A stretch of 64,000 nucleotides of DNA from Lachnospira sp. UBA4346 (GTDB taxonomy: Bacteria; Bacillota; Clostridia; Lachnospirales; Lachnospiraceae). A program made the position numbers and the translations under genes. The DNA lies in assembly GCA_002394205.1 (NCBI GenBank), contig DGTC01000055.1, positions 62,001-126,000 of the forward strand, written 5' to 3'. Under the pieces are notes generated by a model. That model ran no database searches. It worked only from the letters and a program-made list of their open reading frames with translations, and had not been told where the DNA came from. Positions 63,409 through 64,000 of this stretch are shown piece by piece (the first letter of the stretch is position 1; each line of letters opens with the position of its first letter).

Positions 63409-64000
63409 ATGAACAACAAACAAACAGATTTACAAACAGCTCATGATTTATTCCATTTTATTGAACAAAGTCCAAGCTGTTATCATGTGATTGAAAATAT
63501 AAAATCCATCCTCACTAAAAATAATTTTGAAGAACTTCCTGAAGACTCTCACTGGAACATTCAGCCTGGCAGACAGTATTTTACGACACGCGGCGGTTCT
63601 TCTATCATTGCATTCTCTGTCCCTACCTTGTCTTATGATAATTTCCAGATTGTCGCTTCGCATAGTGACTCCCCATCCTTTAAAATTAAGGAAAATCCGG
63701 AACTTTTTACAGATAATCACTATGTGGAATTAAATGTTGAAAAATACGGTGGAATGTTATTTGCACCATGGTTTGACCGCCCATTGTCTGTTGCCGGCCG
63801 TGCAGTCATTCGTACTGACAATTGTATAGAAACACGCCTTGTCAATATTGACAGAGATTTGCTTATGATTCCTAATGTTGCCATTCACATGAACCGTGAT
63901 ATTAATAACGGTTACTGCTATAATCCGCAGAAAGATATGCTCCCACTCTTTGGTGATGCTTCTTCAAAGGATACATTTATTCAGTTGATTGCATCAAACA
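63409..64000 (+). CDS. M18 family aminopeptidase (partial, runs off right edge)
   Basis: The first 197 codons are seen. It starts at the ATG 63409 with AAAGAGGTTTTACA upstream. The N-terminus reads LFHFIEQSPSCYHV, followed by VASHSDSPSFKIK (first metal ligands, HxD) and GGMLFAPWFDRPLSVAGRAV, all M18 hallmarks. It would release N-terminal residues, preferring acidic ones in many members, with two metal ions. It is divergent from the agrA side; the LytTR repeats lie about 70-120 bp upstream of it, so agr control is possible but the promoter elements point the other way. Confidence 0.9.
   Translation, partial: MNNKQTDLQTAHDLFHFIEQSPSCYHVIENIKSILTKNNFEELPEDSHWNIQPGRQYFTTRGGSSIIAFSVPTLSYDNFQIVASHSDSPSFKIKENPELFTDNHYVELNVEKYGGMLFAPWFDRPLSVAGRAVIRTDNCIETRLVNIDRDLLMIPNVAIHMNRDINNGYCYNPQKDMLPLFGDASSKDTFIQLIASN

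Overview
This 64-kb window is low-GC Firmicute DNA, most likely from a motile gut or rumen member of the Lachnospiraceae (Clostridia). Support comes from AGGAGG-type ribosome sites, a Trp T-box, a DUF4317 gene, a FliB flagellin methylase, a GH5 glucanase with clostridial 'YTG...NEYGWW' repeats and a clostridial agr locus. The species cannot be fixed from the window. Genes lie almost entirely on the minus strand. Plus-strand exceptions are a type I toxin, an HPr-like gene, a few small membrane proteins, the par genes, a recombinase and the aminopeptidase at the right edge.

Layout. 1-6.8 kb: ECF sigma/anti-sigma pair, phosphoesterase lipoprotein, uppP-pepT, DUF4317. 6.9-8.1 kb: Fst-like type I toxin-antitoxin module, a small RNA candidate and an HPr-like protein. 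8.2-13.2 kb: ECF-transporter S component behind a structured repeat, HTH-aminotransferase fusion, mutY. 13.3-19.9 kb: YclNOPQ-type iron-chelate importer, HxlR regulator, a tandem structured repeat and an aminotransferase. 19.9-29.3 kb: a very AT-rich plasmid-type replication/partition core. 29.4-47.4 kb: chemoreceptor, T-box-controlled trpD, esterase, fliB, transporters, GH5 glucanase and the queD-queE-folE-queC-queF operon behind a riboswitch-like leader. 47.7-54.3 kb: MarR-controlled heterodimeric ABC exporter and an SOS-controlled Y-family polymerase/YolD pair. 54.3-59.7 kb: DUF2798, patB, DUF3737, homocysteine methyltransferase/MTHFR. 59.7-63.4 kb: agrA-agrC / agrB-agrD quorum-sensing locus.

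The central feature is the replicon core: eight copies of an exact 13-bp palindrome (centre C or G) in a gene-free 1.2-kb block, then parA-parB, a long hairpin, an unknown zinc-knuckle protein, a 23-bp iteron array running into the stop codon of a putative initiator, a degenerate tyrosine recombinase and a small RNA. It is flanked on both sides by housekeeping-type genes (mutY, uppP, trpD, queuosine synthesis), which suggests a megaplasmid or chromid rather than a small plasmid or an ordinary chromosomal locus.

Two regulatory RNA systems stand out. The agr locus carries two copies of one promoter architecture: 20-bp-period TCTGCAAAAA repeats abutting the -35 element with 16-bp spacing. One copy drives agrBD. 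The other drives a roughly 310-nt terminated, essentially non-coding transcript that could be a functional analogue of staphylococcal RNAIII. The Fst-like module shows a 13-nt direct repeat shared between the toxin start region and a convergent RNA, as in par of pAD1. All functional calls are from reading sequence and motif memory; no database search was run.
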